Shown: piece after piece, positions 8,517-16,289 of the stretch
How the letters are laid out: each line of letters begins with the position of its first letter
Numbering within the stretch: the stretch's first letter is position 1
Assembly: GCA_016716635.1 (NCBI GenBank)
Contig: JADJVZ010000011.1
Span: 744,001 to 808,000 of the forward strand
DNA from: Micropruina sp.
GTDB lineage: Bacteria; Actinomycetota; Actinomycetes; Propionibacteriales; Propionibacteriaceae
Length of the DNA: 64,000 nucleotides
Reading direction: 5' to 3'
Notes under the pieces: generated by a model
Database searches by the model: none
What the model was told of the DNA's origin: nothing
What the model saw: the letters and a program-made list of their open reading frames with translations, nothing else
Translations under genes and position numbers: made by a program

Positions 8517-10144
8517 GGCTTTGGCCTGTTCTTGAAGAAGTCTGCGTTGGGATCTTCGCCATCGTACTGCCACGTCACATCGATGGTCTCCGGGGCATGA
8601 CCGCCCGGGAGCTGTTTGTAGGTCATACCGATGTCGCGCCAGGCATCGTAGTCCCGGCCCTCCAGGTAGAACTTTTCGAAGCGGTTGTAGAGGTCTGGAT
8701 GGTTCGTCGATTTGACCTGGGGAGCGAAATTCAGGCTCACCTCGTCGTGGAGGAGGTCGTAGTAGGCGCGCTTCTGATCGGGAGTCAGGGACTTCATGGC
8801 CTGCTCCAGCGAACCGTTGGGGGCGCTGCTTTCCTTTTTGAGCTGGGCCAAGACATCCGCTGCCCCAGCGTGCTTCCCGCCGAACACCTCGTTCACGTCG
8901 TAGCTGGGCTGGAAGATCCGGTCCCGTGCGTTGCCCGAGACCTGGACGTTCACCGTGTGACCTGCCGCGTACTCGCCAGGGTGGGCGGCGATCGTCTGGG
9001 TCATGTGCGGATCATTGCGCCGGTACATCGCGCGTTCGTTGGCGTCGACCCGGTCGAAGTCAGGGTCTGAGCGCGAGTAGGCCACGTCGGCGTCGCCGAA
9101 GCGTCCCTTCACGTTGATGACCCGGCCATCAGGGCCCAACTCGAATTGGGCGACTCCGCCGCCTGCCAGGTGGCGAGTCTCGATGCTCCCGTTGGGGTTG
9201 TGGGCACCCAGCTCCATGGGGTGATAGCCGTCGGGGAACGTCAATGAAGATCCGGGCGCGTGAGGCGTGCTCCCGGTGAGCCCGTGCCCAACCTTTGTTC
9301 CCACCGTTCTACCGGCATCGGTGATGGCGTCGTCAATCTTGGTGGTCACCGCCTTGTGGACGTCCATCGCCTTCTTGATTGGGCTGGGGAGCTTGTTCTG
9401 GAGTTTGGTCAGCGTCCGGGCACCGTCGTCCATGTAGTTCTTGAGCCGGCCCATGAGGCGTTGCAGGGACGCAAACGAGTCCAGCAGGGCGTTCAACTTC
9501 GTGCGGACGAAGTTGGCCCACTTGGCGACGGTGGCGGCGATGTTCGCGATGACCTTGGGGATCAAGACCCCGACCGAGAGGGCCGCCTCCAAGGCTGCGC
9601 CCAGGAACTTACCGACGATATCGGCGATGATGTCGCGGGTCGTGTCGTGGATGAACTGGACCAACTCGGCGGCTAGGGCGACAGATTGACCGAATCCGCC
9701 GCACGCTCCGCCGACGTTGTAGATGTGTTGGGTGAGTTCGCCCTGCAGCGATCGATAGGCGTCGATGGTTTGACCCGACATGCCCTCGGTTCCGGATTCG
9801 ACGTGCTTGGCGATGTCATTGGCCGTGGTCTGCACCAGGCCGCCGATGTTCTGCCAGGTCTGGCCGATGCCTCGAACCTCCGCGGCGTCACCGGTGAGGT
9901 CCTCCATCCAGCCCTTCAATGGATCGAGGTGGTCGATCATCCAGCCAACGCCCCACGAGATGAGCGTCCCGAGCGGATTAGTGACGACGGAGGCCACGTC
10001 GACGGCGACCCCGACGCTCGACAGCCCGCCCTGCAGCCACGAACCGGTCTGGAAAGCCTCGGCGAGGCTCGCGCCGTCGTCGAGCAGGCCCGCGCCGGAG
10101 AACACGTTGTTGGTCGAGACCGAGCCGACCACCAAGGCGGTCAC
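8513..10144 (-). CDS. Type VII-secreted polymorphic toxin-like protein
   Basis: The 543-residue product starts at a GTG overlapping the EspC-like gene stop (GTGA). Residues 1-330 are mostly helical, with amphipathic and Ala/Gly-rich helices (VGWMIDHLDPLKGWMEDLTG, ALEAALSVGVLIPKVIANIA), as in the WXG/LXG-type N-terminal regions that target toxins to type VII secretion. From about 350 the sequence changes to a Gly/His/Asp-rich globular region with RHLAGGGVAQFELGPDGRV, NDPHMTQTIAAHPGEY and YYDLLHDEVSLNFAP. It ends in a basic KNRPKP tail. I do not recognise this C-terminal domain; it would be the toxic part if the model is right. No signal peptide is present. Small paralogous proteins follow immediately. 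Confidence 0.7.
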   Translation of the reverse strand: MTALVVGSVSTNNVFSGAGLLDDGASLAEAFQTGSWLQGGLSSVGVAVDVASVVTNPLGTLISWGVGWMIDHLDPLKGWMEDLTGDAAEVRGIGQTWQNIGGLVQTTANDIAKHVESGTEGMSGQTIDAYRSLQGELTQHIYNVGGACGGFGQSVALAAELVQFIHDTTRDIIADIVGKFLGAALEAALSVGVLIPKVIANIAATVAKWANFVRTKLNALLDSFASLQRLMGRLKNYMDDGARTLTKLQNKLPSPIKKAMDVHKAVTTKIDDAITDAGRTVGTKVGHGLTGSTPHAPGSSLTFPDGYHPMELGAHNPNGSIETRHLAGGGVAQFELGPDGRVINVKGRFGDADVAYSRSDPDFDRVDANERAMYRRNDPHMTQTIAAHPGEYAAGHTVNVQVSGNARDRIFQPSYDVNEVFGGKHAGAADVLAQLKKESSAPNGSLEQAMKSLTPDQKRAYYDLLHDEVSLNFAPQVKSTNHPDLYNRFEKFYLEGRDYDAWRDIGMTYKQLPGGHAPETIDVTWQYDGEDPNADFFKNRPKP

Positions 10145-10464
10145 GTGGGCATCCCCTGATGAACTTGTTCGAAGCGCGCCTGTGTCGCCTGATCGGTGGC
10201 CTCGAAGTCGGTGGCCATCTCGCCTACCGCACCCCCAAGCTGGCTCAAGAGATCCTGGCAGGCTGCGAGTTGTGCGGTGTTGGCTGCGATGCAGTTGTTC
10301 ACCCAAGGTGTGAGGAACGCGCACATGAGACCGAAGGCGCCGCCGTCGACCGACTGCTGGGTGACGCCGGCCGCAGACACGCCCTCACCTATGGACTCAC
10401 CGTCGCTGGAAAGGTCATCGGCATGCTTGCGCAGGGTGGTCGTGTCGACCTGGAGTTCGGTCAT
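10141..10464 (-). CDS. EspC-like small type VII secretion substrate
   Basis: The 107-residue protein begins MTELQVDTTTLRKHADDL, the hallmark of the ESX-associated EspC-like family (type VII secretion target domain, about 100 residues). In these proteins an N-terminal V-D-x-x-x-L-x-x-H/A-A helix pairs with a partner helix. A second helix follows (LAACQDLLSQLGGAVGEMATDFEATDQA). It probably forms a helical hairpin that is co-secreted with, or acts as partner of, the downstream toxin-like protein. Starts and stops overlap both neighbours by 4 nt (ATGA and GTGA). Confidence 0.75.
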   Translation of the reverse strand: MTELQVDTTTLRKHADDLSSDGESIGEGVSAAGVTQQSVDGGAFGLMCAFLTPWVNNCIAANTAQLAACQDLLSQLGGAVGEMATDFEATDQATQARFEQVHQGMPT

Positions 10465-10850
10465 GCTTCCTCACTTGCGCCCAGATGGCGGGTGAAGTCG
10501 TCGGTGAGTGCCTGGGTGGTGGGGGAGTTCTCGCCGAAGACGGCGGCGGCGCGCCGGATCAGATCAGCGGCAGCTCGGGCGGTGGCGTCGCGGTAAGCCT
10601 CGAGCACGGCCTGGGCGATGTCGTTGGACGAGGATTCGGACACGGCCTCCTTAAGGCGCAGGTCGAGCAGCCGACCGGCGGCATCAACGACGGCGACGAC
10701 CTCCCGCCGCCGGTCGCGGCCTTCGGCGCGGTATCCCTCCACCTCGCTCGCGAACACCTGTGCCTTCTTGGCGCGATCCTCCGCGTCGCGAACCTGCTGG
10801 GCCAACTGCGCCTTGATCAGGGCGGGATCATCGCTCCATAGGGTTGTCAT
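10461..10850 (-). CDS. YbaB/EbfC-like small helical protein
   Basis: The 129-residue protein starts MTTLWSDDPALIKAQLAQQV, followed by a charged helix (VRDAEDRAKKAQVFASEVEGYRAEG) and a beta-rich segment (RREVVAVVDAAGRLLDLRL) then a C-terminal helix. This order matches the YbaB/EbfC fold, often encoded next to ESX-type substrates in Actinobacteria. In such loci its role, possibly as a chaperone or structural partner, is unproven. The ATG at 10850 is chosen over one at 10901 because upstream codons overlap paralog A. It overlaps the EspC-like gene by 4 nt. Confidence 0.7.
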   Translation of the reverse strand: MTTLWSDDPALIKAQLAQQVRDAEDRAKKAQVFASEVEGYRAEGRDRRREVVAVVDAAGRLLDLRLKEAVSESSSNDIAQAVLEAYRDATARAAADLIRRAAAVFGENSPTTQALTDDFTRHLGASEEA

Positions 10851-10876
10851 GCACGGAAGCCTAGCCAGGAAGGGGA

Positions 10877-11365
10877 TCACCAGCCGGGTAAGCGTCGCCA
10901 CCAGCCGGAGCGGCTGGATTGGTTGACGTGCGTCGGCGGTGGTGGTTCGGGCAGGGGGACGGACGCGACGATTTTGTCGACGATGGGTTGGGTGTGGCGG
11001 GGGTCCACCTCCCAGCCGGTGTCATCGGTGTCGCCGGGGTAGATGAGTTTGACCTGGTAGTCGCCGGGCACCCGGTTCATGCCGATCACCAGAATGTGCC
11101 AGACAGGCTTTCCCCCTTCCGCTAGCTCATCAGCCCAGCTCAGCAGGGTGTCGGGGACGTCCATCTTGGCCTGGTCGTCCAGCCATCTCTTCTTGAACCG
11201 CTCTTCCCCAATCCACAGCGGTGACATCGTGTTGAGGTGGCTGGCGCTGTGACGGGTAGCCAAGAGGTAGCAACGCGTCCAGCGCCCAGGAAAGGCGGCG
11301 TCGGCACTGCTCCGCAAACTGGAGAGCACACCCGTCAACTGGGGTGGGAAAAGCGGGTCGGTCAT
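10877..11365 (-). CDS. Putative immunity protein, paralog A
   Basis: A 162-residue member of the four-copy family, placed upstream of the toxin genes. It has WTRCYLLATRHSASHLNT, PVWHILVIGMNRVPGDYQV, YPGDTDDTGWEVDPRHTQ and the C-terminal extension PEPPPPTHVNQ followed by SGWWRRLPGW, as in copy B. Its DNA is more diverged from the other copies than they are from each other, so it may be the older locus copy. It begins MTDPLFPPQLTGVLSSLRSS and is soluble. It lies 26 nt upstream of the YbaB-like gene. Confidence 0.7.
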   Translation of the reverse strand: MTDPLFPPQLTGVLSSLRSSADAAFPGRWTRCYLLATRHSASHLNTMSPLWIGEERFKKRWLDDQAKMDVPDTLLSWADELAEGGKPVWHILVIGMNRVPGDYQVKLIYPGDTDDTGWEVDPRHTQPIVDKIVASVPLPEPPPPTHVNQSSRSGWWRRLPGW

Positions 11366-11379
11366 GGCCGCCGCCTATC

Positions 11380-11496
11380 TCACTCGTAGAGGGTGAAGGT
11401 GGTGGTGAGGCCTTGCATGGCGGCCGCCAGCAGCAGGTGCTCGCGGGCGATCGGGGCCCTTGGGGCGAAATTATTGAAGAACTCCATGGCGGGCAT
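11380..11496 (-). CDS. Possible 38-aa leader peptide of the toxin operon
   Basis: A short frame encodes MPAMEFFNNFAPRAP followed by a Leu/Ala-rich stretch and ends QGLTTTFTLYE, 14 nt before paralog A. No good ribosome binding site is seen, so it may be leaderless or spurious. It shows no similarity that I recognise. It occupies part of the 290-bp divergent region between the operon and the dihydrouridine synthase gene. Confidence 0.3.
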   Translation of the reverse strand: MPAMEFFNNFAPRAPIAREHLLLAAAMQGLTTTFTLYE

Positions 11497-11655
11497 GCTA
11501 CTTACGCGACGGGTCGAAACTCGGAGCTGCCGCCAACCCAGACGCCATCCTGGAGGTGGGTGGTTCTCGAGAGGTGGCCGAGTGTCGTTCCAAACGCGAT
11601 GCATGCTCGTCCGGAGCCCGCAGTTAGAGTGGACGCCCGCGAAGGAGGTGGCCCA

Positions 11656-12804
11656 ATGCCCGAACTTGTCCTGGACGCCCCATCGCGTCCCGGCAGCGTG
11701 GTCGTCGACACCCCCGTGGTGCTCGCCCCGATGGCCGGCATCACCAATCGCGCCTACCGGCAGCTGTGCCGCGAACAGGGCGCGGGCCTCTACGTCTGCG
11801 AAATGATCACCTCTCGCGGGGTGGTCGAGCGCAATCCGCGGACCTTCGACATGCTGCGCTTCGACGAGGCCGAGACCGTCCGTTCGGTGCAGTTGTACGG
11901 GGTCGAGCCCCGCGTGGTGGCGGAGGCGGCGCGAATTCTCTGCGGCGATCTCGGTATCGCGCACATCGACCTCAACTTCGGGTGTCCGGTGCCGAAGGTC
12001 ACCCGACGCGGCGGCGGCGGGGTACTGCCGTGGAAGCGCAATCGGCTCGCCGAGATCCTCACCGCGACCGTCGCGGCCGCGGACGCGTACGGGGTGCCGG
12101 TCACCATCAAGACCCGGCTCGGGATCGACGAGGAACACGAGACATTCCTCGACGCCGGACGCATCGCAGAGGACGCCGGCTGCGCCGCGATCGCGCTGCA
12201 CGCCCGGAGTGTGCAGCAGGCGTACGGCGGGGTAGCCGATTGGACGCGCATCGCTGAATTGGTCACCGCCGTCGACATTCCGGTGCTGGGCAATGGGGAT
12301 ATTTGGGAGGCGTCGGACGCCCTCGCCATGGTGGCCCAAACCGGTGCCGCCGGTGTCGTGATCGGACGCGGCTGCCTCGGACGTCCTTGGCTGTTCCGGG
12401 ATCTCGCCGACGCTTTCAACGGCCGTCCCAGCCAAACGCTGCCCACGCTCGGCGAGGTGGGGACGATGGTCCGCCGGCACGCCGAACTGTTGGTCGAGTT
12501 GTACGGCGAGCGCCACGGGCTCACCGACCTGCGCAAGCACATGGCGTGGTACTTCAAAGGTTTCCCCGTCGGCGGCGAGGTGCGCCGCGAGCTCGCGATG
12601 GTGGGGTCGTTCGCCGACCTCGACGCCGCCCTCGCCAAGTTGGACGCCGAGGCGCCCTTCCCGACCGCCGAGCTAGGCCAACCGCGCGGACGCCAAGGCA
12701 CGCCGCGCGACCGGGTCATTTGCCCTTACGGCTGGTTGGACGATCGTGACCTCCCCAGCGAAACCGACCTCGCCGAGGCGGAGTTGGACGTCTCGGGCGG
12801 TTGA
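11656..12804 (+). CDS. dusB: tRNA-dihydrouridine synthase, DusB-like
   Basis: The 382-residue flavoenzyme reduces uridines in the D-loop of tRNA to dihydrouridine using NADPH. It has the TIM-barrel start VVLAPMAGITNRAYR (residues 22-36), the active-site cysteine in NFGCPVPKV near residue 110, an RGGGGVL phosphate loop, the TIKTRLG strand near 153 and the HARSVQQAYGG segment that binds substrate. The FMN phosphate site is GNGDIW plus VVIGRGCLGRPWLF. The ATG at 11656 has AGGAGG upstream; longer frames run into the divergent toxin operon. It stands alone. Confidence 0.92.
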   Translation: MPELVLDAPSRPGSVVVDTPVVLAPMAGITNRAYRQLCREQGAGLYVCEMITSRGVVERNPRTFDMLRFDEAETVRSVQLYGVEPRVVAEAARILCGDLGIAHIDLNFGCPVPKVTRRGGGGVLPWKRNRLAEILTATVAAADAYGVPVTIKTRLGIDEEHETFLDAGRIAEDAGCAAIALHARSVQQAYGGVADWTRIAELVTAVDIPVLGNGDIWEASDALAMVAQTGAAGVVIGRGCLGRPWLFRDLADAFNGRPSQTLPTLGEVGTMVRRHAELLVELYGERHGLTDLRKHMAWYFKGFPVGGEVRRELAMVGSFADLDAALAKLDAEAPFPTAELGQPRGRQGTPRDRVICPYGWLDDRDLPSETDLAEAELDVSGG

Positions 12805-12829
12805 GCTCACCGCCTCGGCGTCAAGGCTC

Positions 12830-13621
12830 TCAGCGCATCGCCGCCGAGAGCAGTGCCACGAGGACGAGGTATCCCGCGATCGGTGCCAGAATGCCCCCGA
12901 TGATGCCCGCGATTCCCCAACCGCGACCGGCGTTCCGGGCCGCTGCCACGATGCTGATGATCCAGCCCGCCAGCCCGACGAGCGAGGCGACACCGCCCAG
13001 GATGAAGGGTCCCATCAGGGTCATGAGGTACGGCTGGCCCGCGGGGGAAGAAAGCCACTCCTGGATGTCGGCTTGCGAGGTGACGTCCAGCGACGGCACG
13101 ACCTTGATCAACGTGGCAAAGCCGTCAGCCAGCTGCGCCGCGCTGACGAACAGCACGATGGTGGCGAGCACGACCATGACCAAACCCACGATGCCTAACG
13201 TGGCTTTGCGCTTGGACGGGACCGGTGCCGCTGCGCCGTAGTGGGCCGTGGGGGAGCTTCCAGGGTAGGGCTGGGCTGCTCGCGGGGGCTGGGGTCCGTA
13301 GCCGGGCTGGCCATAGGGGGCCTGCTGCGGCTGGCCGTACGGGGCCTGGCCAGGTGCGCCGTAGGGCGTCTGTTGGGGTTGGCCGTACGGGGGCTGGCCA
13401 GGTGTGCTGTAGGGCGCCTGCGGCTGTCCGTAAGTGGGCTGGGCGGGTGTCCCGTAGGGGGCCTGCTGTCCGTAAGCCGGCTGCGCGGTGGGGGCGCTGT
13501 AGGGAGCCTGCGGCTGATAACCGGGAGCAGGCGGGTTGGACCCAGGCTGCGGGGTGCTAGACGGCGGACCCGCCGGAGGCTGGGTGTTGGGTTGCCCGCC
13601 GGGGTTCGTGTTGTCAGTCAT
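12830..13621 (-). CDS. Proline/glutamine/tyrosine-rich membrane protein
   Basis: The 263-residue protein has a cytoplasmic N-terminus of about 130 residues made of degenerate Pro-Gln-Ala-Pro-Tyr repeats (QAPYGTPAQPTYGQP type). Three transmembrane helices follow (KATLGIVGLVMVVLATIVLFV; LMGPFILGGVASLVGLAGWI; GIAGIIGGILAPIAGYLVLV). Such PQAPY-repeat membrane proteins of unknown function are common in Actinobacteria and sometimes appear near cell-division or secretion genes. The repetitive DNA causes long open frames on the opposite strand, which I reject. It is convergent with the dihydrouridine synthase gene. Confidence 0.75.
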   Translation of the reverse strand: MTDNTNPGGQPNTQPPAGPPSSTPQPGSNPPAPGYQPQAPYSAPTAQPAYGQQAPYGTPAQPTYGQPQAPYSTPGQPPYGQPQQTPYGAPGQAPYGQPQQAPYGQPGYGPQPPRAAQPYPGSSPTAHYGAAAPVPSKRKATLGIVGLVMVVLATIVLFVSAAQLADGFATLIKVVPSLDVTSQADIQEWLSSPAGQPYLMTLMGPFILGGVASLVGLAGWIISIVAAARNAGRGWGIAGIIGGILAPIAGYLVLVALLSAAMR

Positions 13622-13738
13622 GAGCGCTCCTTAACGTCGTCTCTATTTCATCATGGGTGGGGGGTGAACGATCGGGTAGCAAGCGGAATCGCGGTGCATG
13701 TCGGATCGGAGGCCGCGCGAGCCTGCCAAGATGAGGGC

Positions 13739-14857
13739 GTGTCGAAGGAGTTGAAGCCACGCACCCGAGCGTGGGCCACCACCATGCAGGGCCACGCGGG
13801 GCAAGGCGTTGTGCGCGCCCACGCTGACTCGGCGGCCGTCGTCGTCGCGCGGCAGGTTCTCGGACGCCAAGCCCGTGAGGAACTGGAAGCCGCGACGCTG
13901 AATCCGTCCGCAACGCTCGCCGTCGGCGCCGGCCACCGCGCCCGTCAGGAAGTGCCCGACCCGGAGCGCACGTGTTTCGAGCGGGATCGGGATCGGATCG
14001 TCCATTCGACAGCCTTTCGACGGCTCGCCGGAAAGACCCAGGTGGTGGTGCACCCATCGGATCATGAACGCACGCGCCTCACCCATGCCCTTGAGGTGTC
14101 GCAGGTCGCTACCTCGATCGCGCGGGGCATCGGAGTCAATGTGACGCTCACCGACGCGATCGCTCTCGGCCATGACTGCGGTCACGGACCCGGCGGGCAT
14201 GCCTCCGAAGAGGCGTTCGATGCTTTCCTGCCCGAGGGGTTTGACCATGGTCCGTGGGGGGCGGACGTGTCGTTGGCCGCACTGAACCTGTGCGAGGAGA
14301 CACTGGACGGTATCCGCAACCACAGCTGGTCTCGTCCGGCGCCGCTCACCGTCGAGGGCGAGATCGTTTCGTGGGCAGACCGGATCGCTTACTGCGCTCA
14401 CGATCTCGAGGACGCAGTGTTCGCGGGAATCATCGACGTGGCGGACCTGCCCGGTGAGATTTCCGAGGTTGCCGGACGCACCCGCAGTAAGCAGTTGGGC
14501 TCCTTTGTTCGGGCGGTTGTGGAGACCACCGTGGCAACGGGTCGGCTCGGCATGGATCCCGACACGGCGGCCGCATTGGCAGCGCTTCGGGCGTTCAACT
14601 ACGAACGGATCTACACCCGTCGGGAATCCGTCGCACAATCCGATGCGGTGATTGCTGTGCTACATCGCCTCGTCGAGTACTACCTCGAACACCCGGACAC
14701 GCTGGGCTTGCGTGACGTTGCGCCGTCGGCGCACCTCCACTCGGTTGTCACGTACGTGGCCGGAATGACCGATCGCTTCGCCTTCGATGCGGCGGTGACC
14801 TTGCTCGGCTACGACGAATCCTTACTTCCGAGGGGCGTGGGACGGTTCCGGGTGTGA
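13739..14857 (+). CDS. dgt: dGTP triphosphohydrolase-like HD enzyme
   Basis: The enzyme hydrolyses dGTP (or other dNTPs) to the deoxynucleoside and triphosphate, adjusting dNTP pools. The 372-residue product shows the dGTPase signature: RDRDRIVHSTAFRRLAGKTQV near residue 80, TRLTHALEVSQVA with the first metal His, GHDCGHGPGGHASEEAF with the HD pair, and SWADRIAYCAHDLEDA with the last metal Asp. The GTG at 13739 is used; an ATG 45 nt later is an alternative. DnaG primase lies downstream after one gene, a frequent dgt-dnaG association in bacteria. Confidence 0.88.
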   Translation: MSKELKPRTRAWATTMQGHAGQGVVRAHADSAAVVVARQVLGRQAREELEAATLNPSATLAVGAGHRARQEVPDPERTCFERDRDRIVHSTAFRRLAGKTQVVVHPSDHERTRLTHALEVSQVATSIARGIGVNVTLTDAIALGHDCGHGPGGHASEEAFDAFLPEGFDHGPWGADVSLAALNLCEETLDGIRNHSWSRPAPLTVEGEIVSWADRIAYCAHDLEDAVFAGIIDVADLPGEISEVAGRTRSKQLGSFVRAVVETTVATGRLGMDPDTAAALAALRAFNYERIYTRRESVAQSDAVIAVLHRLVEYYLEHPDTLGLRDVAPSAHLHSVVTYVAGMTDRFAFDAAVTLLGYDESLLPRGVGRFRV

Positions 14858-14994
14858 GTCGATGCTGTGAGTCGGTTTTCGCGGACAGTTAGGGGCGGAA
14901 GGTGAAACCGCGCTGACCTTCGTGTAACAATTGGTGAAGAGGGGCGAGCGATCCGGTCTCATCAAGACTGTGATCCTTTCGAAAGGAAGATCGC

Positions 14995-16176
14995 ATGCTG
15001 CCCCAAACATCACACGCTCCTGCCGCTCGTGCGGTGGGTCGCCGCACGTTGGTGCTAGGTACGGCCTGGAGTGCACCGGCCATTGTGGTGGCGAGCGCGG
15101 CCCCAGCATTCGCTGCGTCTCCCCTGACGACATTTGTCAGCTGCGCCGCGGCTGGCTACACGGTCCTGGCGTTCGAAGCATCGCCGACCAGTTCGATAAA
15201 CCCCACGTTCCGAACCCCAGCGACTGTCTACTCGGCTGCGATCCCTTCGACGCGGACATCAGTGTGCTACGAGGTCCTCGCCGCTGGCGGTGGCGGTGGC
15301 TTCCTCACGACGCAGGGCACCACGGGGGAGGGCGGCGACGGTGCCTTCTCCGTGGGCGTGATTGACGGCACGGCCAGCAAGACTCTCGGACTGATCTTCG
15401 GCAATGGTGGAGGCGGCGCCCAAAAGGGTGTCAACAGTGTCGTGAGTGGCCAGGGGTACGGCCAGGGCGGCCGCGCCTCTGGTATTGACGCAAACGAATG
15501 GCGTTCGGGCGGCGGCGGAGGCGGCAGCGCCGTTTTGGCAGGCACCACCCTTTCCTCGACCCCCCTCGTGGTCTCCGGAGGTGGCGGCGGCGCTGGCACC
15601 ACGCGGTTGACGTCGACAACTGGCACTTTCACCGGCGGTGGGGGCGGTGACGCCGGCGCCGTTGCGCAGAATGGCACCAACGTTGTAGTCACGGGCATCG
15701 GCACCTTCCCCAGCTACACGCTCTTTGCGGGCGCAGGTGCGATCGGGAACACGCCCGGCACCTACGGACGAGATCCGGCGAACCCCACGAATGGTACGGC
15801 TCCCGCATTGGCAACTGTCTATTTCGGTGGCGCGGGCGGCGCCCTGCATAGCAGCAGCGGCGGCGGCGGGCTCGGCGGCACCGGCGGCACCGGCAACTCG
15901 CCTGCCGGTGGTGGTGGGGGCGGCTACGCTGGCGGCGGTGGCGGCACCAGCCTGACCTGGAATTCAAACCTGCTTGCGGCGATCGGTTCCGGGGGTGGTG
16001 CGGGATCAAGTGCGCGGGCCGGTGATGGCGTGGCCGCCTTGGTCACCGGTTACACCGTGACTGGCACCGTGTCGACCGGTACGAACCACGGTGTGGCCAC
16101 GAATGGTGCCTCTCCTACTGCCGATGTCGCAGGCAAGGGTGGCTCCGGTTACGTCAAGATCTACTACCTGCCCTAA
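14995..16176 (+). CDS. Secreted glycine-rich protein with Tat-type signal
   Basis: The 393-residue protein starts with a twin-arginine-like signal: GRRTLVLG at residues 15-22, a hydrophobic core and the cleavage motif APAFAAS near residue 40. The mature part contains a large Gly-rich region with many G4-6 runs alternating with short beta strands (SGGGGGAGTT, GGGGGGYAGG). It ends KGGSGYVKIYYLP. This composition resembles the glycine-rich domain also found in ALK/LTK receptors and in bacterial surface proteins. No cell-wall sorting signal is seen, so it should be exported and released or loosely bound. An AAAGGAAG ribosome site precedes the ATG. It interrupts dgt and dnaG and may be an insertion. 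Confidence 0.75.
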   Translation: MLPQTSHAPAARAVGRRTLVLGTAWSAPAIVVASAAPAFAASPLTTFVSCAAAGYTVLAFEASPTSSINPTFRTPATVYSAAIPSTRTSVCYEVLAAGGGGGFLTTQGTTGEGGDGAFSVGVIDGTASKTLGLIFGNGGGGAQKGVNSVVSGQGYGQGGRASGIDANEWRSGGGGGGSAVLAGTTLSSTPLVVSGGGGGAGTTRLTSTTGTFTGGGGGDAGAVAQNGTNVVVTGIGTFPSYTLFAGAGAIGNTPGTYGRDPANPTNGTAPALATVYFGGAGGALHSSSGGGGLGGTGGTGNSPAGGGGGGYAGGGGGTSLTWNSNLLAAIGSGGGAGSSARAGDGVAALVTGYTVTGTVSTGTNHGVATNGASPTADVAGKGGSGYVKIYYLP

Positions 16177-16276
16177 TAGTCTCGGCCGGAACGTCCGGCC
16201 CCAGGGGTGGTTAGCACCGCTGGCCGTAGTCGTGCCGGTGCCCGCGCACCATCCTGAGGACCTCGCAGGCCCGCGG

Positions 16277-16282
16277 TACACT
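16277..16282 (+). promoter_or_regulatory. Probable -10 box of a leaderless dnaG promoter
   Basis: TACACT ends 7 nt before the GTG at 16290, no ribosome binding site is present, and no other start is plausible. The mRNA would begin at the start codon. Confidence 0.5.
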
Positions 16283-16289
16283 CGCGTCC

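Noticed and set aside
13225..13560. Repeat-rich region that might be a CRISPR array or tandem-repeat locus
   Set aside because: The periodicity comes from Pro-Gln-Tyr codon repeats in the membrane protein; units vary in length and there are no spacers.
15250..16000. Runs of GGCGGC as a possible structural DNA element
   Set aside because: They encode the Gly-rich domain of the exported protein and keep reading frame throughout.
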